Made by a program: the position numbers and the translations under genes. The notes under the pieces are model-generated. The model saw only the letters and a program-made list of their open reading frames with translations. It had not been told where the DNA came from and made no database searches. A stretch of DNA of 64,000 bases from Actinomadura sp. NBRC 104425 (lineage in GTDB: Bacteria; Actinomycetota; Actinomycetes; Streptosporangiales; Streptosporangiaceae): assembly GCF_030269545.1 (NCBI RefSeq), contig NZ_BSTN01000017.1, forward strand, positions 77,260 through 141,259. Reading direction: 5' to 3'. Position 1 is the first letter of the stretch; the number at the start of each line of letters is the position of its first letter. Shown one piece after another: positions 9,720-18,345 of the stretch.

Positions 9720-11819
9720 ATGGCGAAGCTGGGCATCGACAAGGACTTTCTCGTCGACTTCGCCCGCTTGGAACCCCCCGTCCGGAAACGGATCGTCGAG
9801 GTGTTCGGGAAGTTCGAACAGACCACCCATGCCGGACTGCACCTGGAGAAGGTCAAGAACGCCCGCGACCCCCGACTGCGCACCATCCGCATCGACCAGT
9901 ACTGGCGGGGCGTGGTGCTCGCCCCCGAACGCGGCGACAGCCACCTGCTGCTGAAGGTCCTGCCGCACGATGACGCCTACGACTGGGCGCAGCGCCGCCT
10001 GGTGTCGGTGAACTCCGCCACCGGAGGCATCGAGATCAGAGACGTCGCCGCCATCGACGCCACCCTTCCCGAACTGTCCAAAATGGCCGAGCGCAGGAGC
10101 GAGCGGCTTTTGGACAAGGTCTCCGACGCCGACCTGCGCAGGCTCGGCGTGGACGACCAGACCCTCGCCTTCGCGCGCGCCCTCACCGACCTGGTGCAGC
10201 TGGAGGCCGCCCGGGCGTTCCTGCCGCAGCACCAGTACGACGTGCTGATCGGCCTGGCCCTCGGCTACACCCCCGAACAGGTGTGGGAGGAGCTGGGCGG
10301 CGGCGCCGAGGAACCGCAGACCTACGACCCCGACGACATCGACGCCGCGGTGGCGCGCACACCCGAACGGGTCGTCCTCGTCGAAGGGCCCGACGAGCTC
10401 ATGGAGGTCTTCCAGCGGCCGTTCGCGCTGTGGCGGGTCTACCTGCACCCGACCCAGCGCAAGGTCGCCTACGGTTCGTTCAGCGGCCCCGCTCGCGTCA
10501 CCGGCGGACCCGGCACGGGCAAGACCGTGGTGGCGCTGCACCGCGCCCGGCACCTGGCGAGCCGCCTGGGCGAGGCCGACAAGCCCGTGCTGCTGACCAC
10601 CTACACCACGACCCTCGCCGAATCCCTCCGCGACGGGCTCCGGCTCCTGGTGACCGACGACGACGTGTTGGGCCGCATCGACGTCCGCCACGTGGACACC
10701 CTCGCCTACCGCATCGTGGCGCAGCGGCACGGCCGCCCGACGATCCTGCGCGATCCCGAGCAGAAGCAGATCTGGCGGCGCATCATCCGCGACCTGGAGC
10801 TCCCGTTCAGCGACAGCTTCCTCGCCCAGGAGTGGCGGCAGGTCGTCCTCGCCCAGGACATCACCACCGCGGACGGATACCTGCGCGCCAAGCGCGCCGG
10901 CCGGGGCCGCCGGCTCGGCCCGCAGCAGAAGGCGCTGGTCTGGCAGGCGGTCACCGCGTTCACCGACGAACTCGCCGCCCGCAACGTGTGGACGTACGAG
11001 ACGGTCTGCGTCGAGGCAACCCGGCTGCTCCAGGAGAGCGGCGACAGGCCGTACCGGCACATCATCGTCGACGAGGCGCAGGACCTGCACCCGGTCAGAT
11101 GGCGGCTGCTGCGCGCCGCCGTGCCGGAGGGGCCCGACGACATCTTCATCGCCGGAGACACCCACCAGCGGATCTACGACAACCGGGTGACGCTCAAGGG
11201 CGTCGGCATCAACGTGGCGGGGCGCTCCGCGCGGCTGACCGTCAACTACCGGACGACGGCGGAGATCCTGGCGTGGAGCCTCGGCATGCTCGCCGGCGAG
11301 CGCATCGACGACATGGACGAGGGCTTGGAGAGCCTGGCCGGATGCCGCTCGGACGTCCACGGGCAGCGTCCGGAACTGCGCGGCGCGGCCACCAAACCGC
11401 TGGAGCTCAAAGCGCTCGTCGCCAAGGTGCGCGGCTGGCTCGACGCGGGCATCGAACCGGGCGACATCGGGATCGCGGCACGCAACAACATGCTGGTGAA
11501 CTCGGCCGTGCGGGCCCTGCGCGACGCCGGCGTCCCCGCGTGCAACCTGGACGAGGGCAAGGCCGGCGACGGCGAGGTGCAGCTGGCGACCATGCACCGG
11601 ATGAAGGGGCTGGAATTCCGCTGCGTCGCCGTCATCGGCGTGGGCGAGCACCAGGTGCCCTCCGGCGCCGTCACCCGCATCGACGAGGACGAGGTGACGC
11701 ACTACCACGACCTGCAACGGGAGAAGTGCCTGCTGTTCGTCGCCTGCACCCGGGCCCGGGAGGAGCTCTACGTCTCCTGGCACGGCATCGCCAGCCCGTT
11801 CCTGACGGCGCTGAGATAG
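9720..11819 (+). CDS. UvrD/Rep-family SF1 helicase with N-terminal RelE/ParE-like domain
   Basis: 699 residues with a GAGGAG ribosome-binding site upstream of the ATG. Residues 1-105 resemble a RelE/ParE toxin fold: FLVDFARLEPPVRKRIVEVF, then GLHLEKVKNARDPRLRTIRI, then LPHDDAYDWAQRR. Residues about 255-699 are a superfamily 1 helicase: Walker A GGPGTGKTVV (K268), IIVDEAQDL (Walker B), AGDTHQRIYDNR (motif III region), VNYRTTAEI (motif IV) and TMHRMKGLEF (motif V). The C-terminal motif VI is VACTRAREELYVSW. The toxin-like part probably works as a nucleic-acid-binding or nuclease module rather than as a free toxin. The gene ends the DISARM-like operon, 70 bases after the kinase, and is followed by a strong terminator. 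Confidence 0.82.
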   Translation: MAKLGIDKDFLVDFARLEPPVRKRIVEVFGKFEQTTHAGLHLEKVKNARDPRLRTIRIDQYWRGVVLAPERGDSHLLLKVLPHDDAYDWAQRRLVSVNSATGGIEIRDVAAIDATLPELSKMAERRSERLLDKVSDADLRRLGVDDQTLAFARALTDLVQLEAARAFLPQHQYDVLIGLALGYTPEQVWEELGGGAEEPQTYDPDDIDAAVARTPERVVLVEGPDELMEVFQRPFALWRVYLHPTQRKVAYGSFSGPARVTGGPGTGKTVVALHRARHLASRLGEADKPVLLTTYTTTLAESLRDGLRLLVTDDDVLGRIDVRHVDTLAYRIVAQRHGRPTILRDPEQKQIWRRIIRDLELPFSDSFLAQEWRQVVLAQDITTADGYLRAKRAGRGRRLGPQQKALVWQAVTAFTDELAARNVWTYETVCVEATRLLQESGDRPYRHIIVDEAQDLHPVRWRLLRAAVPEGPDDIFIAGDTHQRIYDNRVTLKGVGINVAGRSARLTVNYRTTAEILAWSLGMLAGERIDDMDEGLESLAGCRSDVHGQRPELRGAATKPLELKALVAKVRGWLDAGIEPGDIGIAARNNMLVNSAVRALRDAGVPACNLDEGKAGDGEVQLATMHRMKGLEFRCVAVIGVGEHQVPSGAVTRIDEDEVTHYHDLQREKCLLFVACTRAREELYVSWHGIASPFLTALR

Positions 11820-11831
11820 AGCCGCCGGCAC

Positions 11832-11865
11832 CGGCTGCTCCATGCCCGGGGGCATGGAGCAGCCG
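11832..11865. terminator. bidirectional terminator between helicase and DUF262 gene
   Basis: A perfect 15-bp inverted repeat (11832-11846 with 11851-11865) with a 4-base CGGG loop lies between two convergent genes. It can serve both strands. There is no long T-run, which is usual in GC-rich actinomycetes. Confidence 0.75.
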
Positions 11866-11871
11866 CGGTCT

Positions 11872-14172
11872 TCAGGCCGACTCGGCGGTGAAACCGAACT
11901 GGTCGAGCCAGCGGCGGGCGGTGGCCAGCTCCTGCTCGGTGAACAGCGCGGCGAACTGCGGACGCAGCACGGCCGCCTCCACGGTCAAATCCAGACGGCC
12001 CCGCTCCCACAGCTTGGCGAACCCGTCGGAGATGTGCGGGGCGGCAAGCAGCCGTTTGGCGGCGCCCACACCGCCGTAATCGGCCACCATGCGCAGCAGG
12101 CCCGTCGGGTTGTAGCCGGCCTCGGACCGGGCCCGTTCGCAGTCGCGCAGGATCGCGCGCTGGAAATCGGCCGCCAGCTGCTCGTCGTCGTTTGCGATGC
12201 GAGTCGCGGAAGGCTCGGCGTCCGCGGGTTCCGCCACGTCCTCCCGGATCCCGGCGGCCACCTCGTTGCGGCGGCGGGCGAACCCGCGCAGGGCGTCCAC
12301 CGAGGTGAAGACCTCGTACCCGAGTTCCTCCAGCCGGGGGATGTCGGACTCCTCGGGGTCGAGCTCCAGCACGACGGGCTTGCCCTGGCCCGCCTGCAGG
12401 CCGTCCGGCCACAGGGCCTCGGCGACCGCCAGCTGCGCACCGGTCTCCGGGTCGGCGATCTCCGCGTCGAGGCGGGGCTCGCCGTACCCGAGGGCGGACA
12501 GCTCCCGCACCAGGGAGGCGATCTGCGCGGTGCGGGCGTCGTCAGGCTCGGCCGCGGTGACGGTGACGCGTTCGAGCTTGGGGGCGGCCACGGCCGCCGT
12601 GCCGGAACGCAGCTCGGTCAGCAGGGAGTTGGCCGCGCCGGCCAGCAGTTCCCGCCGGGCGGCCAGAAAGTCCAGGTAGCGGTCCAGCCGCCACAGCTGC
12701 GGATCCTCGGGGATCCACTGCGAGGCCAGCGCCCCAGGATGGCTGTCCATCACCTCGGCGCAGTAGTCCTCGGGCGGCCGATCGCCGATCTTCAGGTTGG
12801 TGTCCTGGGTCAGAAAGCAGAAGTTGGCGACCGCGTTGACCTCGCTGCGCTGGTAGCCCGCCTTGTACAGCAGCGACTTGGGGAAGATGTGGTGGACCTG
12901 CAGGCTGGACAGATGGCCGAGCATGTGACTGTGCAGGGGCAGGCCCGTTCCGAGGTCGCATGCGCCGCGCACCCGGGTCAGCATGTACAGCAGCGGATAA
13001 AAGCGCGAGCCCCGGCCGAACCCTTCGAAGTTGTGGCCGTCGATGGTCAGGTTTCCGCCGCGCCACCGCTCCAGCGCCGAGATCAGCCCGTCGATGCCCG
13101 ACTTCCGCAGCACCCCGTAGTCCTGGGTCAGCACGGTCTCGGTCGAGCCCGTATAACGCCCCCAGAGGTGGGAATGGACGTACCAGAACAGGACCTTGTC
13201 CCTTTCGGCGGCGTTGGCGAACCGCCCGCCGTTGTGGTGCAGGAACAGGACGACCACGGGGAACGCGTAACGCCCCATGAGCACGCGGTCGTGGTCGAGA
13301 CCGAGCCGGCCCGCCACGATGTCGAGGAAATTGCCGATGTACCGGGCCGCCGCATCCAGCGCGTCGCGGAAGTCGGCCGCCGAGACGTCGTCGAGCGCGT
13401 GGAACGGGGCGCGCCCGGTGGCCACCGCGTTGACGCTGCGCAGCAGCCAGTCGAGGTTGAAGTCGTACCCGGCGGACCTCCACTTCTCCAGGTGGCCGCG
13501 CATGGAGGCGCGGGCGTCCGGCCACTGGGCGCAGAGCTTGGCGAGGGCCAGGTCGCCTTTGGAGAGCTTGGTGCCTCCTGAGTTGACGCGGTTGAAGATG
13601 TCCACGACCACGTCGACGGTCTTGTCCCTACCGATGATCTTTTCCTCGTGGAAATCGCGCTCCAGCAGTCCGCGCAGCCGGCTCAGCCGCTCCATGTAGG
13701 GAACGATGTCCTGCTGCGTCACCGGATCGGCGTTGAGCGCGGCGATCATCGGTTGGAGGCCCTCGACGAACAGCTGGGAGACGTCGATCCAGCGCGGATC
13801 GTCCCTCATCTTGGTGGGCGCGTAGAATTCGAACGTCTCGTCGGCAACGTTGAACCGCAGGTTCTTGAACGCCGTTTCGTCGCCCTCGAAGAAGGCGGGC
13901 GGCCTGCCGCGGATCACCCCGTACAGGGAGGTGATCCGCTGCTGGCCGTCGAGCAGCAGGAGTTTGGTGCCCGAGGCCGCCGAGTCCCCGCGTACCGCGG
14001 CCGCATCGGTCTCGGTCTCCCAGACCAGCAGCGAGCCGACCGGATAACCGAGGTAGAGCGACCGCATGAGGCCCCGGACCTGATCGCGGTTCCAGACGTA
14101 GCCGCGCTGGAACTCCGGAAGCAGAACGGTGCCGGAGTCGATCTGATCGAGGATGGTGGACAGTTTCGTCAT
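11872..14172 (-). CDS. GmrSD-type DUF262/HNH nuclease with a C-terminal accessory domain
   Basis: 766 residues. The N-terminal DUF262 domain has the LLLDGQQRITSLY motif (D75-R79), the NTPase/nucleotide-binding signature of GmrS, DndB-like and Brx proteins. A DUF1524-like HNH motif (LQVHHIFPKSLL) lies near residue 427, followed by the conserved ANFCFLTQDTNLKIGD. This single-chain GmrSD layout is typical of type IV restriction enzymes that cut modified DNA. Residues about 560-640 hold a small alpha/beta segment (PVVLELDPEESDIPRLEELG). The last ~90 residues (ERARSEAGYNPTGLLRMVAD ... LDLTVEAAVL) match a helical domain seen at the end of various restriction-associated proteins. It is convergent with the DISARM-like operon and transcribed separately. 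Anti-phage function is inferred from family and location. Confidence 0.85.
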   Translation of the reverse strand: MTKLSTILDQIDSGTVLLPEFQRGYVWNRDQVRGLMRSLYLGYPVGSLLVWETETDAAAVRGDSAASGTKLLLLDGQQRITSLYGVIRGRPPAFFEGDETAFKNLRFNVADETFEFYAPTKMRDDPRWIDVSQLFVEGLQPMIAALNADPVTQQDIVPYMERLSRLRGLLERDFHEEKIIGRDKTVDVVVDIFNRVNSGGTKLSKGDLALAKLCAQWPDARASMRGHLEKWRSAGYDFNLDWLLRSVNAVATGRAPFHALDDVSAADFRDALDAAARYIGNFLDIVAGRLGLDHDRVLMGRYAFPVVVLFLHHNGGRFANAAERDKVLFWYVHSHLWGRYTGSTETVLTQDYGVLRKSGIDGLISALERWRGGNLTIDGHNFEGFGRGSRFYPLLYMLTRVRGACDLGTGLPLHSHMLGHLSSLQVHHIFPKSLLYKAGYQRSEVNAVANFCFLTQDTNLKIGDRPPEDYCAEVMDSHPGALASQWIPEDPQLWRLDRYLDFLAARRELLAGAANSLLTELRSGTAAVAAPKLERVTVTAAEPDDARTAQIASLVRELSALGYGEPRLDAEIADPETGAQLAVAEALWPDGLQAGQGKPVVLELDPEESDIPRLEELGYEVFTSVDALRGFARRRNEVAAGIREDVAEPADAEPSATRIANDDEQLAADFQRAILRDCERARSEAGYNPTGLLRMVADYGGVGAAKRLLAAPHISDGFAKLWERGRLDLTVEAAVLRPQFAALFTEQELATARRWLDQFGFTAESA

Positions 14173-14653
14173 TTCGGTCCCGCGAGGTCAGTGAATGGAT
14201 GAGGGGAAACGGCGGGGGAGATCGAGGATACCGCCGGTGGCGGTGTGTGCGAGGGGTCGTCGCGGGCGATCTGCGACAGTCTGAGGTTGTGGACGTGAAT
14301 GGGGGAGTTGTGTCGGTCTGTAGGTAGGTGTCCGGGGCGGCGGTAGGGTGGTCGCCTGGCGGGCGCGCCGGCATTCGGACCGTTTCCAGGGGAAGCCGCG
14401 GACGGGCGGGAAGTTCGCGGACGGGAGCGCCGCGCCGGGCGTCGTCGAGAAGGCGGGCTTCCCCGGCGCGCACCGCGCGTCCGCGGCGCTGCTCCGGTAG
14501 CGGGTTGCAGACGAGTGCGAACGTAATATCCTGATTCTTTGGTAATTTAATCATTCTTGTGGGCGCGGCCCGGGCCGTCGCGACGTGGAAGGTGGGAATG
14601 GAGTCGGAACGGCAGCGCCTGCTGCACGGCCCGGCGGTGCCGGAGGCGGAGGC
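14173..14653. other. intergenic region between divergent DUF262 and NYN genes
   Basis: 481 bases between two divergent starts, so both promoters should lie here. A conspicuously AT-rich patch at about 14520-14560 (gtaatatcctgattctttgg and following taatttaatc) stands out from the GC-rich surroundings and is the likeliest promoter/UTR zone for the NYN gene. I see no convincing paired -35/-10 boxes, RNA gene or ORF with a real codon pattern. Confidence 0.4.
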
Positions 14654-15865
14654 GTGAACCACGTGCCCGAACCGCAGCCCACCCGCCTCGGCGTCTTCTA
14701 CGACGGCGGATGGTTCCACCACCTCGGCCAGTACTTCGGCCGCCACTCCCGCTGGAAGGCCCGCCCCTCCTTCGCGGGCATCCACGACCTGATGCGCTGG
14801 TACGTGAGCCGCGTGGCCGACCAGGACGTCCACGACATCGTCGTCACCGAGAAGCACTACGTCAGAGGACGCGGATCCGACCCCTCGACCACCTTCGACG
14901 CGGTACTGGAACGCGAGGGCATCCACCGCCACGACGTGCGCTACAACCGCCACGGCGAGAAGGGCGCCGACGTCCTGCTGGCCCTGGAGGCGTTCCACCG
15001 GGCCATCGAAGGCGCCTACGACATCGCCGTCCTCATCACCGGGGACGCCGACTTCGTCCCGCTGGTGGAGCGGCTCCAGCGGCTCGGCGTGCGCGTCATC
15101 GTCCCCGACATCGTGGCCACGTACCTGGACGAGGACGGCAGCAAGCGGGAGGTCGGATGCGCACGCGCCCTCGCCCAGACCGTCGACCACGCCCCCGCCT
15201 GGGAGAAGCTCTTCGAGGAGGCGCTGCAACCCGGCTACGAGCTGACGTACCCGTTCCTCTGGCTCGACGCGCAGTTCGAAGCGGGCGAGATCGGGCCGGA
15301 CGGCTACCGGCACGGCAGCATCAGCAGGTGGGACGAAGGATCGCCCTACGGGTTCATCACCGACACCGTCGGCCGGTCCTGGTTCGTCTCCCGGGACCAG
15401 CTCGTCGGCCAGCGCGAATCGCTGCCGCTCCACCAGCCCGTCGCCTTCCTCGGCGACCCGGTCACCCCCGAAGGAAAGTCCCACCCCCCGGCGCTGGGCG
15501 TCCGCCCCGTCCCGCACACCATGTTCGCGACACCGCCCATGGACGACCTCATCGAATTCCTGCGCGCTCGCATGAGCGAGGACGAACTCGTCGCCAAGCA
15601 GTGCGCGGCGGACGGACCGTGGACGACCGGCGCCGAGTCCGACCGGCCGCCGCTGGACGACAAGGTCGCCGCGTACCTGTCGCGTCTGTCCCCGGCCCGC
15701 GCCCTGGCCGACATCGAGGCCAAGCGGGAGATCCTGCGGCTGCACGAGGGCGGCGACGACGGCCGGTGCCCCACCTGCCCCGAAGAGTCTCCCTGTACGA
15801 CGCTCAGGCTGCTCGCCGAGGTGTACCTCGACCATCCCGATTACCGGACGGAGTGGCGGCCGTGA
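14654..15865 (+). CDS. NYN (PIN-like) ribonuclease fused to cold-shock-like and DUF6221-like domains
   Basis: 403 residues from a GTG preceded by a GGAGG seven bases upstream; an earlier in-frame GTG at 14585 has no such site. Residues 10-165 form a LabA/DUF88 NYN nuclease domain: LGVFYDGGWFHHL (D17), EKGADVLLALEAF (D106) and ITGDADFVPLVERL (D131, D133). The acidic metal-binding set is complete. Residues about 215-290 (SISRWDEGSPYGFITDT, then SWFV and PVAFLGD) resemble a cold-shock/OB RNA-binding fold. Residues about 315-403 (ARALADIEAKREILRLH, a CPTCP pair, then YLDHPDYRTEWRP) match DUF6221, normally a small free-standing actinobacterial protein. The predicted role is RNA cleavage or turnover, possibly linked to the neighbouring defence genes. 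No target can be named. Confidence 0.78.
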   Translation: MNHVPEPQPTRLGVFYDGGWFHHLGQYFGRHSRWKARPSFAGIHDLMRWYVSRVADQDVHDIVVTEKHYVRGRGSDPSTTFDAVLEREGIHRHDVRYNRHGEKGADVLLALEAFHRAIEGAYDIAVLITGDADFVPLVERLQRLGVRVIVPDIVATYLDEDGSKREVGCARALAQTVDHAPAWEKLFEEALQPGYELTYPFLWLDAQFEAGEIGPDGYRHGSISRWDEGSPYGFITDTVGRSWFVSRDQLVGQRESLPLHQPVAFLGDPVTPEGKSHPPALGVRPVPHTMFATPPMDDLIEFLRARMSEDELVAKQCAADGPWTTGAESDRPPLDDKVAAYLSRLSPARALADIEAKREILRLHEGGDDGRCPTCPEESPCTTLRLLAEVYLDHPDYRTEWRP

Positions 15866-16132
15866 CGTACGCCCCGCTGGGGCGGCGCCGCCTCCCCTCG
15901 GCTCACCGTCTGGCCGAGGCGCTGCCCTGACGCAAAGCGCTGCGCGCCCTCGGCGTTCGGGGCGGGCCTCGCTCGACTTCGTCGAGTTCGACAACCGCGA
16001 GGCGATTGCATGTCGCGGCCGCGTCGTCGATCTCTAGGGGATATCGCCGACGCTGTGTGTCGCAACTCCATTGCTTCTCGACAGGAGTGCTCACTCTGGG
16101 GCAAATGGGACTTTCACCGGTCTGTCGTGATC
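15866..16132. other. intergenic stretch, no gene seen
   Basis: 267 bases with lower GC than the flanks. Short ORFs here have no actinomycete codon bias. It contains a putative weak hairpin (tcgacttcgtcgagttcga) near 15973 and nothing else I can support. Confidence 0.35.
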
Positions 16133-16162
16133 TTGACGGTTTGTTACTGATCGCGTTATGAC
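16133..16162 (+). promoter_or_regulatory. candidate sigma-70 promoter for the RelA/SpoT-like cassette
   Basis: TTGACG (16133-16138) is separated by 18 bases from TATGAC (16157-16162), about 56 bases before the GTG start of the toxin candidate. The -35 is close to consensus and the -10 matches at four of six positions. It is predicted from sequence only. Confidence 0.45.
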
Positions 16163-16217
16163 TGGTGGTACATCCTCACGGGGGTAGTCGGGTCGGCGCC
16201 GCGACGAGGGGCGGACG

Positions 16218-17516
16218 GTGGGAATCGAGCACGGCACTCATGGCTCCGACGGCCCGGACCAGCCGCAGCGCGAGTTGCCGGACGGGCAACCGGACTCCGC
16301 GAAACCCGCAGATAAAGCAGGGGCGCTGCCACCCGACAAACCCGGATTCCCGGGGCAGCGGTCGCGCTACGAGAGCCTGGCTGCGGCGGCCCAGGACAGC
16401 GAGTCGGCGCAGACGCTGGACAAGCCGTCCGTCCAAGACCGACAAGAGAAAACAGCCGGGCCGGAGGCCGGTGAGACCGGCCGGGCTCTCGACGAGTCGG
16501 AGCCGGTGAAGTCGGCCGAGGGAATCGTTGGGATCACGCGGGCGATGTCCCGCGAGGCCGCGCGGGCACCGGAGGCGAGCGGTCAGAAGGCCAGTGATTC
16601 CGCTGAGCGTCCCGACGCGGAGACCGAGGCGGGCGATGTAGTTCTCGACCGGAGGCAAGCACCGGCTGACCCTTCCGAGCAGACCGTTGACGCCGTCGCT
16701 GAGAGCGGCGAGTCTGAGGACGCCGACCGGAGTGCGGCGTGGCGTGCACACGTCGAAACGATGAAGAAGAAGTGGGCCGAGCTTGAGTCTGAGCTGTCGT
16801 CCGACCGGCCGTCGGGAGCCGATGGCGACGACGGCTCGCGCGGCGAAAGTGTGGATCGTTCTGAGGACGAGCCGGGTTCCTGGCGCGGAGAAGGCGGTCA
16901 ATACCTCAGCTATGAGGAGAATATGGCGGTTAGTCGCGTCTTCGATCGTGTGCGCGATGTGGAGCCCGGTGTCACCGATGCGCTGAAGAGACATGAGGCG
17001 GAGGTGAAGGACGCCGAGCTGATCGGGCTTGAGTACCGTCTCAAGGGTCAGGAGAGGTTCAAGCAGAAGGTCGCCGAAAAGCTTGAGGGCGAGTCGCGCG
17101 AGGACCCGGAACGTGCGGCCGGGGCGATCCACGACGCATTGCGGTACACGTATCAGATACCCGCCGATTCATATACTCGAGGCTATCGGGAGATAGTCGG
17201 TCGGCTGGGGCGGGACGGCTTCGAGATGGAGTACAGTAAAAACTCCTGGGGTAAGTCGGAGTATAAGGGGATCAACACTCGCTGGAGAACGCCAGGCGGG
17301 CAGCCCTTCGAGATCCAGTTCCATACGCCGGAGAGCTTCGAGGCCAAGCAGCTCACCCATGGTGCCTACGAACAGCTGCGGAATCCGCCGATCAGTGAGC
17401 AGACCAGAGTGAAGATGAAGGCGTTCCAGCGAGAGGTATCGGCAGGAATTCCCATTCCCGAGGGCGTTGCCGACATACCGGACTATCGCAAAGTGGAGGA
17501 ACAAAAAGATGGCTGA
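16218..17516 (+). CDS. RelA/SpoT-fold nucleotide pyrophosphokinase-like protein, toxin candidate
   Basis: 432 residues, GTG start behind GAGGGG. The first ~230 residues are acidic, Pro/Ser/Glu-rich and probably disordered. The C-terminal ~190 residues show small-alarmone-synthetase features in order: GLEYRLKGQERFKQKVAEKL (ATP-binding basic helix), IHDALRYTYQI (strand corresponding to hDxxGxRv), KSEYKGINTRWRTPGGQPFE and EIQFHTPESFEAKQLTHGAY (GYxSxH and catalytic EIQ regions of Rel). No hydrolase, TGS or ACT domain is present. Toxic enzymes of this fold (toxSAS, Tas1) pyrophosphorylate tRNA ends or adenosine nucleotides. The next small gene overlaps by eight bases, as expected for an antitoxin or immunity partner. 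No secretion signal is seen, so an intracellular toxin-antitoxin or abortive-infection role fits better than a secreted effector. Codon use is less GC3-biased than in neighbours, suggesting transfer. Confidence 0.68.
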   Translation: MGIEHGTHGSDGPDQPQRELPDGQPDSAKPADKAGALPPDKPGFPGQRSRYESLAAAAQDSESAQTLDKPSVQDRQEKTAGPEAGETGRALDESEPVKSAEGIVGITRAMSREAARAPEASGQKASDSAERPDAETEAGDVVLDRRQAPADPSEQTVDAVAESGESEDADRSAAWRAHVETMKKKWAELESELSSDRPSGADGDDGSRGESVDRSEDEPGSWRGEGGQYLSYEENMAVSRVFDRVRDVEPGVTDALKRHEAEVKDAELIGLEYRLKGQERFKQKVAEKLEGESREDPERAAGAIHDALRYTYQIPADSYTRGYREIVGRLGRDGFEMEYSKNSWGKSEYKGINTRWRTPGGQPFEIQFHTPESFEAKQLTHGAYEQLRNPPISEQTRVKMKAFQREVSAGIPIPEGVADIPDYRKVEEQKDG

Positions 17517-17763
17517 AGAGCAGGTGACATACTACGCGATCACCGGTCGCGGGAAGACGGTTGATGACCCCCACGGTATCGTCCGGCGGCGCCGCTCCGA
17601 AGGCTTCGTTCACGACGAAGTTCTCAACCGAGATCTTCAATGGCGCCCTACCGGCATCATTGCCGAATGGGAGTACGATAGCTTCGACGACGAGTTGGAA
17701 GAGGTCGGCGAAGAGAAGGCGAAGCAGATCATCGAGGCCATTCGGGCGAGGCGCAGCAACTGA
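17509..17763 (+). CDS. small acidic protein, likely antitoxin/immunity partner of the RelA/SpoT-like protein
   Basis: 84 residues beginning MAEEQVTYYAITGRGKTVDD; the ATG is preceded by GGAGGAACAAAAAG and lies within the end of the previous gene. It is strongly acidic in its C-terminal half (YDSFDDELEEVGEEKAKQII). I recognise no family. Overlap, size and charge suggest it neutralises the upstream enzyme. An in-frame ATG at 17467 would add 14 residues but lacks a ribosome-binding site. Confidence 0.6.
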   Translation: MAEEQVTYYAITGRGKTVDDPHGIVRRRRSEGFVHDEVLNRDLQWRPTGIIAEWEYDSFDDELEEVGEEKAKQIIEAIRARRSN

Positions 17764-18027
17764 GGCATCGCAACTGGCCGGGGCGAATCGCTCGTTACGC
17801 GATTGCGGGCGGGTGTAAGGCTGTCGTGATTTTTCCGCCGGCAGGCTCAAGAGGGCTCCCACGCCGCCGACGAGGATTTCGACGAGGCCGATCGGGGCTG
17901 CCCTGGAGTCGAAGGTGGCTTGTGAGGCTGGTCATGTACTGCCGATGGCGGCTGCGCCGTACCGGCCCGCCGCCGTGTCCGCCTGGCGTGCTCGGAGATG
18001 GGCGGCAGCCGGTTCCGCAGGTGTCGG

Positions 18028-18345
18028 TCAGCTCCAGGTGCGGGATTCATTGCGGGCTTCTTTGCCGCGGAAGGCGGTCTCCAGGTCGATGCCGCACCGG
18101 TTCGCTATGGAGGCGAGCAGGATGAGCGCGTCGGCGGCCTCCTCGGCCGCGTGGGCCACACCGGCGGCGGGGTCCTGCGGGTATCCCAGGAGCCGGCGGA
18201 CGGCGCGGAAGAGTTCGCCCACCTCCTCGCCCAACTTGAGGCACTGGGTCGTCAGGTCCAGCCCGTCGAAGCCGCGTTCGGCCTCCATCTCGGCGACATA
18301 CCTCTGGATCTCAGGCAGCGACGCGCCGCGGGCCAATGGTCGCAT
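18028..18345 (-). CDS. MazG-like nucleotide pyrophosphohydrolase
   Basis: 105-residue all-alpha NTP pyrophosphohydrolase of the MazG/MazG-like superfamily, which hydrolyses (d)NTPs to monophosphates. The metal site is visible as LGEEVGELFRAVRR (ExxE) and HAAEEAADALILLASIANR (ExxD). The start chosen is the ATG at 18345 with GGGAGGTG six bases upstream; the frame stays open further but has no better site. The extended -10-like TGCTAGCGT about 30 bases upstream could be its promoter. MazG enzymes can affect alarmone or dNTP pools, so location beside a RelA/SpoT-like toxin is suggestive, but it may be coincidence. Confidence 0.82.
   Translation of the reverse strand: MRPLARGASLPEIQRYVAEMEAERGFDGLDLTTQCLKLGEEVGELFRAVRRLLGYPQDPAAGVAHAAEEAADALILLASIANRCGIDLETAFRGKEARNESRTWS

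Noticed and set aside
16218..17516. classification as a secreted polymorphic toxin
   Set aside because: No signal peptide, WXG100, LXG or pretoxin domain is present in the N-terminus.
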